Assembly: GCF_002198655.1 (NCBI RefSeq)
Contig: NZ_MWLN01000099.1
Span: forward strand, 1 to 38,778
Source: Kineosporia sp. A_224
GTDB taxonomy: Bacteria; Actinomycetota; Actinomycetes; Actinomycetales; Kineosporiaceae
DNA length: 38,778 bases
Direction of reading: 5' to 3'
Under the pieces are notes generated by a model. The model ran no database searches. It was given only the letters and a program-made list of their open reading frames with translations, and had not been told where the DNA came from. How positions within the stretch are numbered: the first letter of the stretch is position 1; the number at the start of each line of letters is the position of its first letter. Shown one piece after another: positions 17,307 through 25,774 of this stretch. Both the position numbers and the translations under genes were made by a program.

Positions 17307-17519
17307 CGCCGGACCGGCCGCCGTCCCACGGGGGCCGTCCGCCGAACACCCGACCCGCCGTCCGCCGAACGGCTGGGATCGAGCATCCTCGACAGGGTAA
17401 GAAGGACAGGACCGCAGCACCGTCGCCCCACCGCTGACAGGCTCGACGGCGAAGAACGGTCCGTGCGTAGAAGACGTCCAGGGCCCCGGGGTCGGCTCGT
17501 CACCCGAGGAGTGCCCGAC

Positions 17520-17705
17520 ATGCCCACCGGTTCCGACAGACCGCCGCGCCTGAGCTGTCCCGAGTGCGGTGCGCACGTCGAGCCGAGGACCGTCGTCGCG
17601 TTCGACCCGCGGCTGCGCGAGGTGACGATCGAGCGCGCCCGCTGCTGGGGGTGCGGCTGGGAGCGGACGACGGGACCCGAGCGGCGGCAGTCGGCGGAAG
17701 GCTAG
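17520..17705 (+). CDS. Small zinc-ribbon protein
   Basis: The protein has 61 aa. The ATG at 17520 has GAGGA 9 bases upstream. Two cysteine knuckles (CPECG and CWGCG) separated by about 35 residues form a predicted zinc ribbon. An N-terminal extension starting at GTG 17463 is possible but has a weaker ribosome site. Function is unknown; such proteins often bind nucleic acid or partner proteins. It follows the ligase after a 213-bp gap that shows no other gene. Confidence 0.62.
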   Translation: MPTGSDRPPRLSCPECGAHVEPRTVVAFDPRLREVTIERARCWGCGWERTTGPERRQSAEG

Positions 17706-17748
17706 ACGTCTCCGGCCGGGCACGGGCCGGCGCGGCTACCCTCGCCGG

Positions 17749-18528
17749 GTGACAGGCTCCCGGCAACGACGCGCGTTCGCCCGGACGTACCAGCGGTCGT
17801 GGGCCCGGCTGTGCGCCGGCACCGTGGACACCGTCGTGGCCGACCTCGGGACGGCGGCGTCCGGACGGCTGCTGGACGCCGGGAGCGGGACCGGGACCCT
17901 GGCGCGGGCAGCCGCGGCGCGCGGGTGGGCCGTGACGGCCGTCGACCCGGACGAGCAGATGCTGAGCGTGGGGCGGCAGGTGTGCGACGGGCTGCAGGTC
18001 GACTGGGTCCGCTCGGCCCTGCCGCGGTCGGGGCTGGGGGACGGCGCCTTCGACGCCGTGGTCGCCAACTTCGTCGTCAACAACCTGCCCGACCCTCGTG
18101 CCGCCACCGAGGAGCTCACCCGGGTGGTCCGCCCGGGCGGTCTGGTCGCCCTCACCGCCTGGGTCAGCGAGCGCACGACGCACATCGCGTTGATCGAGGA
18201 GGCCTTCCGGCACGCGGGGCTGCCGGCGCCGAGGCGCAAGCGCCCGGCCGAGGTGGACTTCGAGCGCACTGTCGACGGCCTGGCGTCCCTGGCGCAGCGG
18301 TCCGGGCTGCACCCGCTCCGGTCCCGTGAGCTCACCTGGAGCTGGGCGATCTCCTGGGACGACCTGTGGCCGGGGATCGTCGCCGCGATGGCCCAGCCGT
18401 ACCTGGACCTCGACGCGACGGCCCGCGACGACGTCCGGGAGGCGCTGCGGCGCCGGACGAGTGCGCTCGAGACCGGCGCCGTGGTCCATGTGCCCACCGT
18501 CGCGGCATACGTGCTGGCCCGGCGATGA
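17749..18528 (+). CDS. SAM-dependent class I methyltransferase
   Basis: The protein has 259 aa with a GTG start at 17749. The motif I segment is LLDAGSGTGTLARAA, then AVTAVDPDEQML, and the post-motif strand VVANFVVNNLPDPRA fits Methyltransf_11. A VVRPGGLVALTAWV segment is motif III. It is unrelated in close sequence to the methyltransferase at 13267. The substrate is unknown. The neighbouring zinc ribbon is 43 bases upstream, so co-transcription is possible. Confidence 0.88.
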   Translation: MTGSRQRRAFARTYQRSWARLCAGTVDTVVADLGTAASGRLLDAGSGTGTLARAAAARGWAVTAVDPDEQMLSVGRQVCDGLQVDWVRSALPRSGLGDGAFDAVVANFVVNNLPDPRAATEELTRVVRPGGLVALTAWVSERTTHIALIEEAFRHAGLPAPRRKRPAEVDFERTVDGLASLAQRSGLHPLRSRELTWSWAISWDDLWPGIVAAMAQPYLDLDATARDDVREALRRRTSALETGAVVHVPTVAAYVLARR

Positions 18529-18591
18529 GTTCCTCGTCGGTCAGGGGTCCAGACTGAGACACGTGCGGTCCGTCCGAGCCGGGAAGGCATC

Positions 18592-19266
18592 ATGAAGCTC
18601 CTCCTCACCTCCGCGGGCGTGAAGAACGCCGGCATCCGCGACGCCCTCGTCGGCCTGCTGGGCAAGCCGATCGAGGAGTCGACGGCGCTCTGCATCCCCA
18701 CCGCGCAGTACGGGCACCCGATGGTCGGACCCGGCGTCCGGCCCTGGCAGTTCATCAGCGGCACCTCCGACAACCCGATGGTCGACCTCGGCTGGGCGTC
18801 GGTCGGCGTCCTCGAGCTCACCGCTCTGCCGAGCATCGACGAGGAGCGCTGGGTGCCGCTCGTCCGGGAGACCGACGCGCTCCTCGTGGCCGGCGGCGAC
18901 GCGCTCTACCTGTGCCACTGGATGCGGGAGTCCGGCCTCGCGGACCTGCTGCCGTCGCTGGACCGCACGGTCTGGGTCGGTCTGAGCGCCGGGAGCATGG
19001 TCATGACCCCGCGGATCGGCCAGGACTTCGTCCAGTGGACGCCGCCGACCGGCCCCGACGACACGACGCTGGGCCTCGTCGACTTCGCGATCTGCCCGCA
19101 CCTGGCCCCGGACGGCATGCCGGGCAACTCCATGGCCGAGGCGCAGGAGTGGGCCGCGAGCATCCCGGGGCCGAAGTACGTCATCGACGACGAGACCGCC
19201 ATCGAGGTGGTCGACGGCACGGTCCGGGTGGTCTCGGAAGGGCAGTGGACGCACCTGCCCGGGTAG
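18592..19266 (+). CDS. Peptidase E-like protein (S51 family)
   Basis: The protein has 224 aa. The ATG at 18592 has GGGAAGG upstream. The nucleophile elbow GLSAGSMV places Ser132, and His170 (FAICPHLAPDG) fits the second catalytic residue of S51 peptidases. Other matching segments are TDALLVAGGDALYL and the C-terminal YVIDDETAIEVVDGT. S51 enzymes cleave dipeptides with N-terminal Asp, or related substrates in other branches. It is cytosolic (no signal). It is followed 9 bases later by a GNAT gene, probably in the same operon. Confidence 0.85.
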   Translation: MKLLLTSAGVKNAGIRDALVGLLGKPIEESTALCIPTAQYGHPMVGPGVRPWQFISGTSDNPMVDLGWASVGVLELTALPSIDEERWVPLVRETDALLVAGGDALYLCHWMRESGLADLLPSLDRTVWVGLSAGSMVMTPRIGQDFVQWTPPTGPDDTTLGLVDFAICPHLAPDGMPGNSMAEAQEWAASIPGPKYVIDDETAIEVVDGTVRVVSEGQWTHLPG

Positions 19267-19275
19267 GAGGACGAC

Positions 19276-19791
19276 ATGACGCGGGTGCGTCTGCGTGAGC
19301 TGGTCACCGAGGAGGACCGCGCCTCGGTGCTCGGGCTGCGCCTCGGTCCCGGTCAGGACCGGTACCTCGACACGATCGAGAGCATCTTCGTCGAGGCCGA
19401 GGAGGAGCGGCGCGCGATGCCGCGGCAGTGGGCCGTCCACGACGCGGAGTCCGGCGAGCTGGTCGGTTTCACGATGATCAGCGACAACATCCCCGAGCCG
19501 ATCGACGACGACCTCGTCGGCCCCTACTTCCTCTGGAAGCTGTTCGTGGACAGGGACCACCAGCGCCGCGGGTACGGCGCGGGCACGATCGACGAGCTCG
19601 TCGCGTACCTCGCGACCCGACCGGGCGCCGACGTCCTCTGCACGAGCTGCGCCGACGGTCCCGGCTCGCCGCGCGCCTTCTACCTGCGGTACGGCTTCAC
19701 CGATACCGGCCGCGTGATGTGGGGCGAGAACGTGCTTGCGCTCGAGCTGACCGACAGGGCAGACCCCGACTCGTCGGGCGAGGGTCCATGA
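19276..19791 (+). CDS. GNAT-family N-acetyltransferase
   Basis: The protein has 171 aa. The ATG at 19276 has GGAGG 5 bases upstream. The segments YFLWKLFVDRDHQRRGYGAG and FYLRYGFTDTGRVMWGEN are the acetyl-CoA-binding core and the C-terminal strand of the GNAT fold; GRV-type ends are common. The substrate is not identifiable. It is coupled to the peptidase upstream and overlaps a 33-codon reading frame downstream by 4 nt. Confidence 0.85.
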   Translation: MTRVRLRELVTEEDRASVLGLRLGPGQDRYLDTIESIFVEAEEERRAMPRQWAVHDAESGELVGFTMISDNIPEPIDDDLVGPYFLWKLFVDRDHQRRGYGAGTIDELVAYLATRPGADVLCTSCADGPGSPRAFYLRYGFTDTGRVMWGENVLALELTDRADPDSSGEGP

Positions 19792-19889
19792 CCAGCAGGC
19801 CGCGAGTCCTTCGTGCGTACGACCCCGCCGCGGCCGGCCTGCTCACCGAGCTGCTGCTCGCCTTCCTCGCGCGGCTCCCCCGGGCCTGA
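19788..19889 (+). CDS. Possible 33-aa small protein, coupled to GNAT gene
   Basis: An ATGA overlap places an ATG inside the GNAT stop codon. The frame encodes 33 residues (MTSRPRVLRAYDPAAAGLL, then TELLLAFLARLPRA), with an amphipathic C-terminal helix. There is no homology I recognise. The precise stop/start coupling is the only support besides codon composition, so it may be chance. Confidence 0.3.
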   Translation: MTSRPRVLRAYDPAAAGLLTELLLAFLARLPRA

Positions 19890-19973
19890 CCCGGGGCACG
19901 GCCGACTGGCCGGATCGGAGCGCGCGGCTAGCGTGACGACGTCCGCCCGGCAGCACGTCAGCAGGAGGCCCCC

Positions 19974-21203
19974 ATGGCCGGTCCCATCGTCATCGTCGGG
20001 GCCGGCATGGCCGGTGCCAACGCCGCGAAGACGTTGCGCGAGGAGGGGTTCGACGGGCCGCTCACGCTCGTCGGCGACGAGCCGGAGGCGCCGTACGAGC
20101 GTCCGCCGCTGTCCAAGGGCTACCTCATGGGCAAGGACGAGCGCGACTCCGCCTTCGTCAACCCGCCTCAGTGGTACGCGGACGCCGGGGTGGAGCTCCG
20201 GCTCGCGACCCGGGTCGAGCGGATCGACCGGCAGGCGCACCGCGTCGTCCTCGTCGGCGGGCAGGAGCTGCCCTACGACAAGCTCCTGCTGACGACGGGC
20301 TCGGCGCCGCGGCCGCTGCCGGTCGACGGCGCCCACCTGGACGGCGTCCTCTCCCTGCGCACGCTGGCCGACAGCGACCGGCTCAAGGAGACGATCGCGG
20401 CGTCGTCCCGGATCGCCGTCGTCGGCGCCGGCTGGATCGGGCTGGAGACGACAGCGGCCGCCCGTGAGGCCGGCGTGGAGGTCACCGTCCTCGAGATGGC
20501 CGACCTGCCGCTGCTGCGCGTGCTCGGGCCGGAGGTGGCGCAGGTCTTCGCCGACCTGCACCGCGCGCACGGCGTCGACCTGCGGCTCGGGGTGTCGGTC
20601 GCGGAGCTCACCGGGGACGAGCACCACGTCACCGGTGTGCGGCTCGGCGACGGCACGCACGTCCCCGCGGACGCCGTCGTCGTCGGCGCGGGGATCACGC
20701 CGAACGTCCGGCTGGCGCAGGCGGCGGGCCTCGCCGTCGACAACGGCATCACGGCCGACGAGCACCTGCGCTCCTCCGACCCCGACGTCTTCGCCGCCGG
20801 CGACGTCGCGAACGCCTTCCACCCGGTGCTCGGCAAGCACATCCGCGTCGAGCACTGGGCGAACGCGCGGCACCAGCCGCGGACCGCCGCCCGCGCGATG
20901 CTCGGCCGCGACGAGGCCTACGACCGGATCCCGTACTTCTTCACCGACCAGTACGACCTGGGCATGGAGTACACCGGGTACGTCGAGCCGGGCGGCTACG
21001 ACGAGGTGGTCTTCCGCGGCGAACGGGAGAGCGGCGAGTTCGTCGCCTTCTGGGTCGGCGGCGGCCGCGTCCTCGCCGGGATGAACGTCAACGTCTGGGA
21101 CGTCGCCGACGCGATCGAGGCGCTGGTGCGGGACGGCGGCCCGGTCGACGTCACCGCGCTCGCCGACCCGGACCGGCCGCTGGACTCGCTGCTCGGGGGG
21201 TGA
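19974..21203 (+). CDS. FAD-dependent NAD(P)H:ferredoxin reductase-type oxidoreductase
   Basis: The protein has 409 aa. The ATG at 19974 has AGGAGG upstream. The FAD-binding GAGMAG (9-14), a second dinucleotide motif VVGAGWIGLE with VTVLE, and DVFAAGDVAN before a C-terminal domain match rubredoxin/ferredoxin reductases of monooxygenase and dioxygenase systems. The segment YERPPLSKGYL is also typical of this group. It would pass electrons from NAD(P)H to a ferredoxin or rubredoxin. No such partner or oxygenase is seen in the window, so its electron acceptor is unknown. Confidence 0.9.
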   Translation: MAGPIVIVGAGMAGANAAKTLREEGFDGPLTLVGDEPEAPYERPPLSKGYLMGKDERDSAFVNPPQWYADAGVELRLATRVERIDRQAHRVVLVGGQELPYDKLLLTTGSAPRPLPVDGAHLDGVLSLRTLADSDRLKETIAASSRIAVVGAGWIGLETTAAAREAGVEVTVLEMADLPLLRVLGPEVAQVFADLHRAHGVDLRLGVSVAELTGDEHHVTGVRLGDGTHVPADAVVVGAGITPNVRLAQAAGLAVDNGITADEHLRSSDPDVFAAGDVANAFHPVLGKHIRVEHWANARHQPRTAARAMLGRDEAYDRIPYFFTDQYDLGMEYTGYVEPGGYDEVVFRGERESGEFVAFWVGGGRVLAGMNVNVWDVADAIEALVRDGGPVDVTALADPDRPLDSLLGG

Positions 21204-21239
21204 CCCCGGGACGCTGCTCCGGACCGCTGCGCCCCCGGA

Positions 21240-21740
21240 CTACTGCGCCGTGGTGCCCTCGCGGCCGTAGGCGTCCCCGAGCCGGACGATATCGGTGCGC
21301 CAGCCCGGCCACGCCGTCGACACCTCGAGCACGTCGCTGTCGACGACCGCCGTGATCCGGTGGACCACACCGGCCCGGACGAGCACCTGCTGCCCGGGCT
21401 CGAGGGTCAGCGACTCGAGCCGGCCCGGATCGGTCCCGTGCTCGACGACAACCCGGCCGGTGCGGACCGCGAGGGTCTCGTCCTTGACCTCGTGCCGCTG
21501 CAGCGAGAGCGCGGCGCCTGCCTTGATGTGCAGGGTCTTGCCGACGTAGCGGCCCTCGAGGACACCGAAGATCTCCTCGTGCCCCCAGGGCTTCTCGACC
21601 CGGACGACGTCCTCGACCCGGGTCAGGTCGAGCGGCTCGGCGGCCTTGCCGTCGGCCGGCGCATGGTGCGTGAAGGGCGAGGACAGCCCGGCGGTCCCCG
21701 GCTGCCCGGGGCGTGCGTTGCCGTTGCGACCTTCGGTCAA
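21240..21740 (-). CDS. Cupin, phosphomannose-isomerase type II C-terminal-like
   Basis: The protein has 166 aa with a TTG start at 21740 preceded by AGGAGAGG. The cupin motif KPWGHEEIFGVLEGRYVGK, then LSLQRHEVKDETLAV supplies the metal-binding His/Glu set, and the second part (GQQVLVRAGVVHRITAVV) completes the barrel. It resembles the C-terminal domain of mannose-1-phosphate guanylyltransferase/phosphomannose isomerase. It is the last gene of the minus-strand glycan run, 37 bases after the GH130 gene. A role in sugar-phosphate supply is suggested by context; the reaction is unproven. Confidence 0.78.
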   Translation of the reverse strand: MTEGRNGNARPGQPGTAGLSSPFTHHAPADGKAAEPLDLTRVEDVVRVEKPWGHEEIFGVLEGRYVGKTLHIKAGAALSLQRHEVKDETLAVRTGRVVVEHGTDPGRLESLTLEPGQQVLVRAGVVHRITAVVDSDVLEVSTAWPGWRTDIVRLGDAYGREGTTAQ

Positions 21741-21777
21741 GAGCCTCTCCTGTCGTGGGGCGGACGGCGCCGGGCGG

Positions 21778-23271
21778 TCAGCCCGACACCAGCCGCTCGA
21801 GCAGCCGTGGGACGTCGACGACGCCGAACCGGATGCTCGTGTCGCTGCAGCCGTACGGCAGCAGCAGCTTCTGCTCGTGGATGAGCGCGCCGCACGAGTA
21901 CACGACGTTCGGGACGTACCCGTCGCGCTCGGCGCCGCGCGGCTCGAGGAGCGGCTCGGTGAGCCGGCCGATGACCTTCGTCGGCTCGTCGAGGTCGAGG
22001 AGCAGGGCGCCCATCGCGTAGGCGCGCATCGGGCCGACGCCGTGCGTGAGCACGACCCAGCCGATCTCGGTCTCCAGCGGCGGGCCGCAGTTGCCGAGCT
22101 GGGTGAGCTCCCAGCGCTGCTCCGGGGTCTGCAGCCCGGCGACGTCGTCCCAGTGGTACCCGTCGGCCGAGCTCGCGACCGCGTTGTTCTCCCGGTCCCA
22201 CCGGGACAGGGCCAGGTAGCGGCCCCCGACCTGCCGCGGGAAGAGTGCCATCCCCTTGTTCTCCGCGGCGACGCCGGTGAGCGGCGAGGAGCGGAACGTC
22301 CGGAAGTCGTCGGTGTCGAGCCGGCGCGACCCGACGTGCGACCCGTCGAACGCGGTGTACGTCGCGGCGTACGTCGCCGTGCCGTCGTCCGCGACGAGCC
22401 GGGTGAACCGCGCGTCCTCCATGCCGTGGCTCTCGCTGTCCGCCTCGGGGAAGAGCGTCCGCTCGCACACCTTCGACGCCGGGTCGAAGATCACCTCGTA
22501 CGACGACGCGACGGTGCGGCGCAGCATCTCGATCGTCGCGTCGATGTCGATGCGGGTCAGTGCCTCCTGGCGCAGGGCGTGCGTGGCCGCGTCGAGCGCC
22601 GCGAGGTCGACGCCGTCCGGCAGGTTCGACAGGACGTAGTCGAGGGTCTCGGGGTCCGCGCCGTCGGCCTGCGCCTGGAGCCGCAGGCGTTCCCGACCCA
22701 GCGGTGCGTCCCGCCGGGCGCCCAGGCTGACGAACCGGGAGGCGTCCTCGAGCCGCAGCCCGCCCGGGCCCTCGGACGGCGCGAACGTCCCGGAGCGGAA
22801 CACGATCGTCGACAGGTGCCCTTCGCTGACCGCCCGCGCGCTCATGACGAACCGCAGCCCGTCGGACGCCGCGCTCTGCACCGGGTGCGGCACGATCGAC
22901 GGGTTGAACAGCGCGGCCGCCTCGACGGCGATCTCGCGCGTGAAGTAGGCGCCGATGAGCAGGCGCCGGTCGGCCGAGAGGTCGGCGACCTCCGGTACCC
23001 GGTGCGCGATCGCGGCGAAGTTGTTGCGCAGCACGGCATCGAGGTCGGTGTGCCGGCCCGCGTAGCCGGCGCGGACGTCGGCCAGCGTCGCGTCGACCTC
23101 GTCGTCGGACAGCAGGCTGCACCGCTCCACGAGCCCGGCCGCCCGAGAGCTGCCGGGGGCGCTGGGCTCCTGGCCGGGCAGGAACAGCGCCGCGGCGACC
23201 CGGCGCGGGTCGCGGGTCACCATGACACCGGTGCGGCGCAGCAGCGCCGTCTGGGTGGTGTGGGCGGTCAC
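21778..23271 (-). CDS. GH130-family phosphorylase/mannosidase
   Basis: The protein has 497 aa with a GTG start at 23271 overlapping the upstream stop by 4 nt. The C-terminal about 330 residues carry GH130 marks: HGMEDARFTRLV, NKGMALFPRQVGGRYLALSR, LGNCGPPLETEIGWVVLTHG, and YAMGALLLDLDEPTKVIGR. Family members phosphorolyse or hydrolyse beta-mannosides (beta-1,4 or beta-1,2), using an Asp as acid. The N-terminal about 170 residues are an extension not needed for the core fold. There is no signal, so it is intracellular. Co-transcription with two glycosyltransferases suggests trimming or recycling of a glycan made by the same locus. Confidence 0.85.
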   Translation of the reverse strand: MTAHTTQTALLRRTGVMVTRDPRRVAAALFLPGQEPSAPGSSRAAGLVERCSLLSDDEVDATLADVRAGYAGRHTDLDAVLRNNFAAIAHRVPEVADLSADRRLLIGAYFTREIAVEAAALFNPSIVPHPVQSAASDGLRFVMSARAVSEGHLSTIVFRSGTFAPSEGPGGLRLEDASRFVSLGARRDAPLGRERLRLQAQADGADPETLDYVLSNLPDGVDLAALDAATHALRQEALTRIDIDATIEMLRRTVASSYEVIFDPASKVCERTLFPEADSESHGMEDARFTRLVADDGTATYAATYTAFDGSHVGSRRLDTDDFRTFRSSPLTGVAAENKGMALFPRQVGGRYLALSRWDRENNAVASSADGYHWDDVAGLQTPEQRWELTQLGNCGPPLETEIGWVVLTHGVGPMRAYAMGALLLDLDEPTKVIGRLTEPLLEPRGAERDGYVPNVVYSCGALIHEQKLLLPYGCSDTSIRFGVVDVPRLLERLVSG

Positions 23272-24317
23272 GACCGCACCGCCGCGAGCCGGGCCGAGTG
23301 CTGCAGGGTCGTGACGAGCGCGAGCGTCGACTCCGCGCCCTGGTTCTCGTTGCGGCCGTGGCGTTCCAGGCCGTCGCAGCAGCCGCCGGAGCCGACGTCG
23401 TAGAGCGACGTCCCGGCGTCGTTGCGGCCGAAGAACCACGCCGCGCAGAGGTCGACCGCGGCCGACCACCGCGCGTCGCCGGTGAGCTCGAACGCCCGGG
23501 CGCAGGCGTCGGCCAGGGTGGACGCCTCGATCGGCTGCTGGTCGAAGCCGGGCCGCTCCTCGCCGGTCGCCCAGCCCGCCGCCGGTGTCGGCGACAGGTG
23601 CTCGCCCGGGTGCTGCAGCGTGAGGAGCCAGTCGAGCATCTCGAGCCCGTCGTCGACGAGCTCGCTGTCGTTGAGGGTGTCGCCGGCGGCGAGGACGACG
23701 TCCGCGAGGACGGCGTTCGCGTACGTGAGGCGCTGCTCGGGCCACGGCCACTCCCGGTCGCCCCGGAACGGGCCGACCGCGGCGGCCGCGTCGTGCAGGA
23801 GCGCCCGCGCGACCTCGTCGCCCGGGTCCACCCGCATCATCTCGGCGGCGCCGAGGCCGGCGAAAGCCATCGAGCGCGGCCATGGTGAGCGCCGGACGGC
23901 GCTGCGCCTGAAGGCCGCGGCGGCCCGGTCCGCTCGGGTCAGGTCGCGGCTGCGCGCCGCGGCGGTGCCGAAGGCCCAGACGGCCCGGCCCCAGCAGTCC
24001 TCGACGGTGGCCGGTCCGTGCGGGGTCCCGTGGGCGTCGCGCCGGTTGACGACGGCGCCGTCGGGGGCCTGTGCGCTCTCGAGGAAGTCCAGGTAGACGT
24101 CGGCGAGGCCGGCCATCACCGCGGGCTCGAGGACGCGCCCCTGCGACCGGTCGGCCGCCGAGGGCTCGTCCCGGCAGACCGCGACGAGGGCGCGCGCGAC
24201 GTCGTCCACGCAGTAGCCGTGCTCGACGCGCGGCAGCCGCAGCCGGGCGTGCTCGAAGATGCCCACCCCGTCGGTGAGCGCGAGGACGTGGCTGAAGAGA
24301 GGCTCGGTGCGGGTCAT
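23268..24317 (-). CDS. Putative alpha/alpha-barrel carbohydrate-active protein
   Basis: The protein has 349 aa with an ATG at 24317 that overlaps the glycosyltransferase stop by 4 nt. Helix-rich repeats and motifs such as HGYCVDDVARALVAVC, GPATVEDCWGRAVWAFG and EWPWPEQRLTYANAVLADVV resemble (alpha/alpha)6-barrel sugar enzymes found beside glycosyltransferases and GH130 proteins. Acidic pairs in DDVARAL and the EDCWGRA motif could be catalytic, but this is unproven. It is cytosolic by appearance. Function in this operon is assigned by context only. Confidence 0.65.
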   Translation of the reverse strand: MTRTEPLFSHVLALTDGVGIFEHARLRLPRVEHGYCVDDVARALVAVCRDEPSAADRSQGRVLEPAVMAGLADVYLDFLESAQAPDGAVVNRRDAHGTPHGPATVEDCWGRAVWAFGTAAARSRDLTRADRAAAAFRRSAVRRSPWPRSMAFAGLGAAEMMRVDPGDEVARALLHDAAAAVGPFRGDREWPWPEQRLTYANAVLADVVLAAGDTLNDSELVDDGLEMLDWLLTLQHPGEHLSPTPAAGWATGEERPGFDQQPIEASTLADACARAFELTGDARWSAAVDLCAAWFFGRNDAGTSLYDVGSGGCCDGLERHGRNENQGAESTLALVTTLQHSARLAAVRS

Positions 24318-25579
24318 CCGGCAGCGACCCGGTCGCGGGTGCGCGGGGCCCGGTGCGAGGCGGGCCGGCCGGCCCACGCGCAGACGGCGAGGTACTCGGT
24401 CGCCACGGCCCGCCAGGTGAGCCCGGCCGCGAGGCCGTGCGCCTTCCGGGCCATGTCGGCCGCGAGGTCGGCGTCGGTGAGCACCTGGCGCAGCGCGTGC
24501 GCGATGCCGGCCGGGTCGGCCCGCTCGACGAGCAGCCCGGTGCCGTCGCCGAGCAGCTCGAGGGCGTGCGGGAAGCGGGTGGAGATCACCGGCTTGCCGG
24601 CGGCGACGGCCTCGGTGAGGACGCCCGAGGTGACCTGCTCGACCGAGTCGTACGGCAGCAGGACGACGTCGGCGCTGCGGACCAGCCCGTGGAGCGCCTG
24701 GGCGTCGAGGTACCGGTCGTCGAAGGCGACGGACGCCGAGACCCCGAGGTCCGCCGCGAGCGCGACGAGCTCGTCGCGGTAGCCCTCGCCGTCCGCGTGC
24801 GGCAGGCGCGGGTGGGTCCGGCCGGCGACGAGGTACACGGGCGCCGGGACGAGGTCCTCGAGGGCGGCCATCGCCCGGATCCCCCACTCGATGCCCTTGC
24901 CGCGGCCGAGCAGGCCCCACGTGAGGACGACGGGGGCGCCGCCGCCGAACGGCGTCGACGGCTGCGGTGCGCGCTGGACGACGAGGTCCTCGGCGGCACC
25001 GTGCGGGATGACGGCCACACGCGCCTGGGAGGCGCCGTAGGTGTGCACGGCGCGGTCGCGGGCGGTCCGGGTCATCGTCACGACGGCGGCGGACTCGCGG
25101 ATGACCTGGCTGAGGATGCGGTGCTGGCGGGACGTCGGCCGGCTGAGCACCGTGTGCAGCACGGTGACGACCGGCACGTCGAGCCGGCGCAGCAGACCGA
25201 GGACGTGCTCGCCGTCCGGCCCGCCGAAGATGCCGTACTCGTGCTGGAGGATCACGACGTCGTAGCCGTTGAGGACGCGGGCCGTGGCGGCCGAGCCGGC
25301 CGGGTCGGTCGGCCACGGCGTGGTCGCCGGGTCGGTCACCCAGTTGCCGGCGACGCCCCGGATCCGCTTCTGGTCCGCACCGACGACGCGGACGACGTCG
25401 ACGTCGGCACCGACGTCGTCGAACCCGCCGGCCAGGGCCTGCGCGAACGTCGCGAGGCCGCACTGGGTGGGCGGGAAGGTGCTGACCATGGCGACCCGCG
25501 GCCGGCGGCCCGAGGGTGCGGACGACACCCTGGCACCGGTGGCGTGGTCGCGGACGAGGTGGGACGTCGGACGGGTCAT
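24314..25579 (-). CDS. Glycosyltransferase, GT4-like (GT-B fold)
   Basis: The protein has 421 aa. The ATG at 25579 has GGAGG upstream. The N-terminal domain starts with RVAMVSTFPPTQCGLATFAQ; the C-terminal domain carries VLTWGLLGRGKGIEWGI and VEQVTSGVLTEAVAAGKPVI, the nucleotide-sugar binding pattern of GT4/GT1 retaining enzymes. An HEYGIFGG segment is notable. It would transfer a sugar from a nucleotide donor inside the cell. The acceptor and donor are unknown. Its stop overlaps the next gene start by 4 nt. Confidence 0.85.
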   Translation of the reverse strand: MTRPTSHLVRDHATGARVSSAPSGRRPRVAMVSTFPPTQCGLATFAQALAGGFDDVGADVDVVRVVGADQKRIRGVAGNWVTDPATTPWPTDPAGSAATARVLNGYDVVILQHEYGIFGGPDGEHVLGLLRRLDVPVVTVLHTVLSRPTSRQHRILSQVIRESAAVVTMTRTARDRAVHTYGASQARVAVIPHGAAEDLVVQRAPQPSTPFGGGAPVVLTWGLLGRGKGIEWGIRAMAALEDLVPAPVYLVAGRTHPRLPHADGEGYRDELVALAADLGVSASVAFDDRYLDAQALHGLVRSADVVLLPYDSVEQVTSGVLTEAVAAGKPVISTRFPHALELLGDGTGLLVERADPAGIAHALRQVLTDADLAADMARKAHGLAAGLTWRAVATEYLAVCAWAGRPASHRAPRTRDRVAAG

Positions 25580-25608
25580 GCGAGCCTCCAGGCCCGGGGC
25601 AGGGCCTG

Positions 25609-25630
25609 CGCGGGCCCTGCGCGGCCCGCG
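25609..25630 (-). other. Leader hairpin upstream of the first GT4 gene
   Basis: In the 195-bp gap between the two glycosyltransferase genes, an 8-bp stem (CGCGGGCC, 25609-25616, with GGCCCGCG, 25623-25630) and a 6-base loop lie 30 bases upstream of the downstream gene's ATG. It could attenuate or stabilise the transcript. No promoter was identified with confidence in the gap. Confidence 0.3.
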
Positions 25631-25774
25631 AAGGGACCGCCATGATGCCGACTGCGGTTCACCGGGGGAGACCCGGGTGACGCGAGTGCGACCGGCGTCC
25701 CAGCAGGCACGTCAGGCGCGTGCTGCGCCCCGGGCCCGCTCGTCATGAGGAAGACCGCCGAGACCCGCAGGCTA

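Noticed and set aside
21204-21239. Terminator between convergent flavoprotein and cupin genes
   Set aside because: Only a weak 5-bp CCGGG/CCCGG pairing with a long loop and no T-tract; not strong enough to list.
24353-25645. Plus-strand frame opposite the GT4 gene
   Set aside because: Low-complexity Arg/Asp-rich product without motifs; the minus-strand glycosyltransferase has conserved motifs and a good ribosome site.
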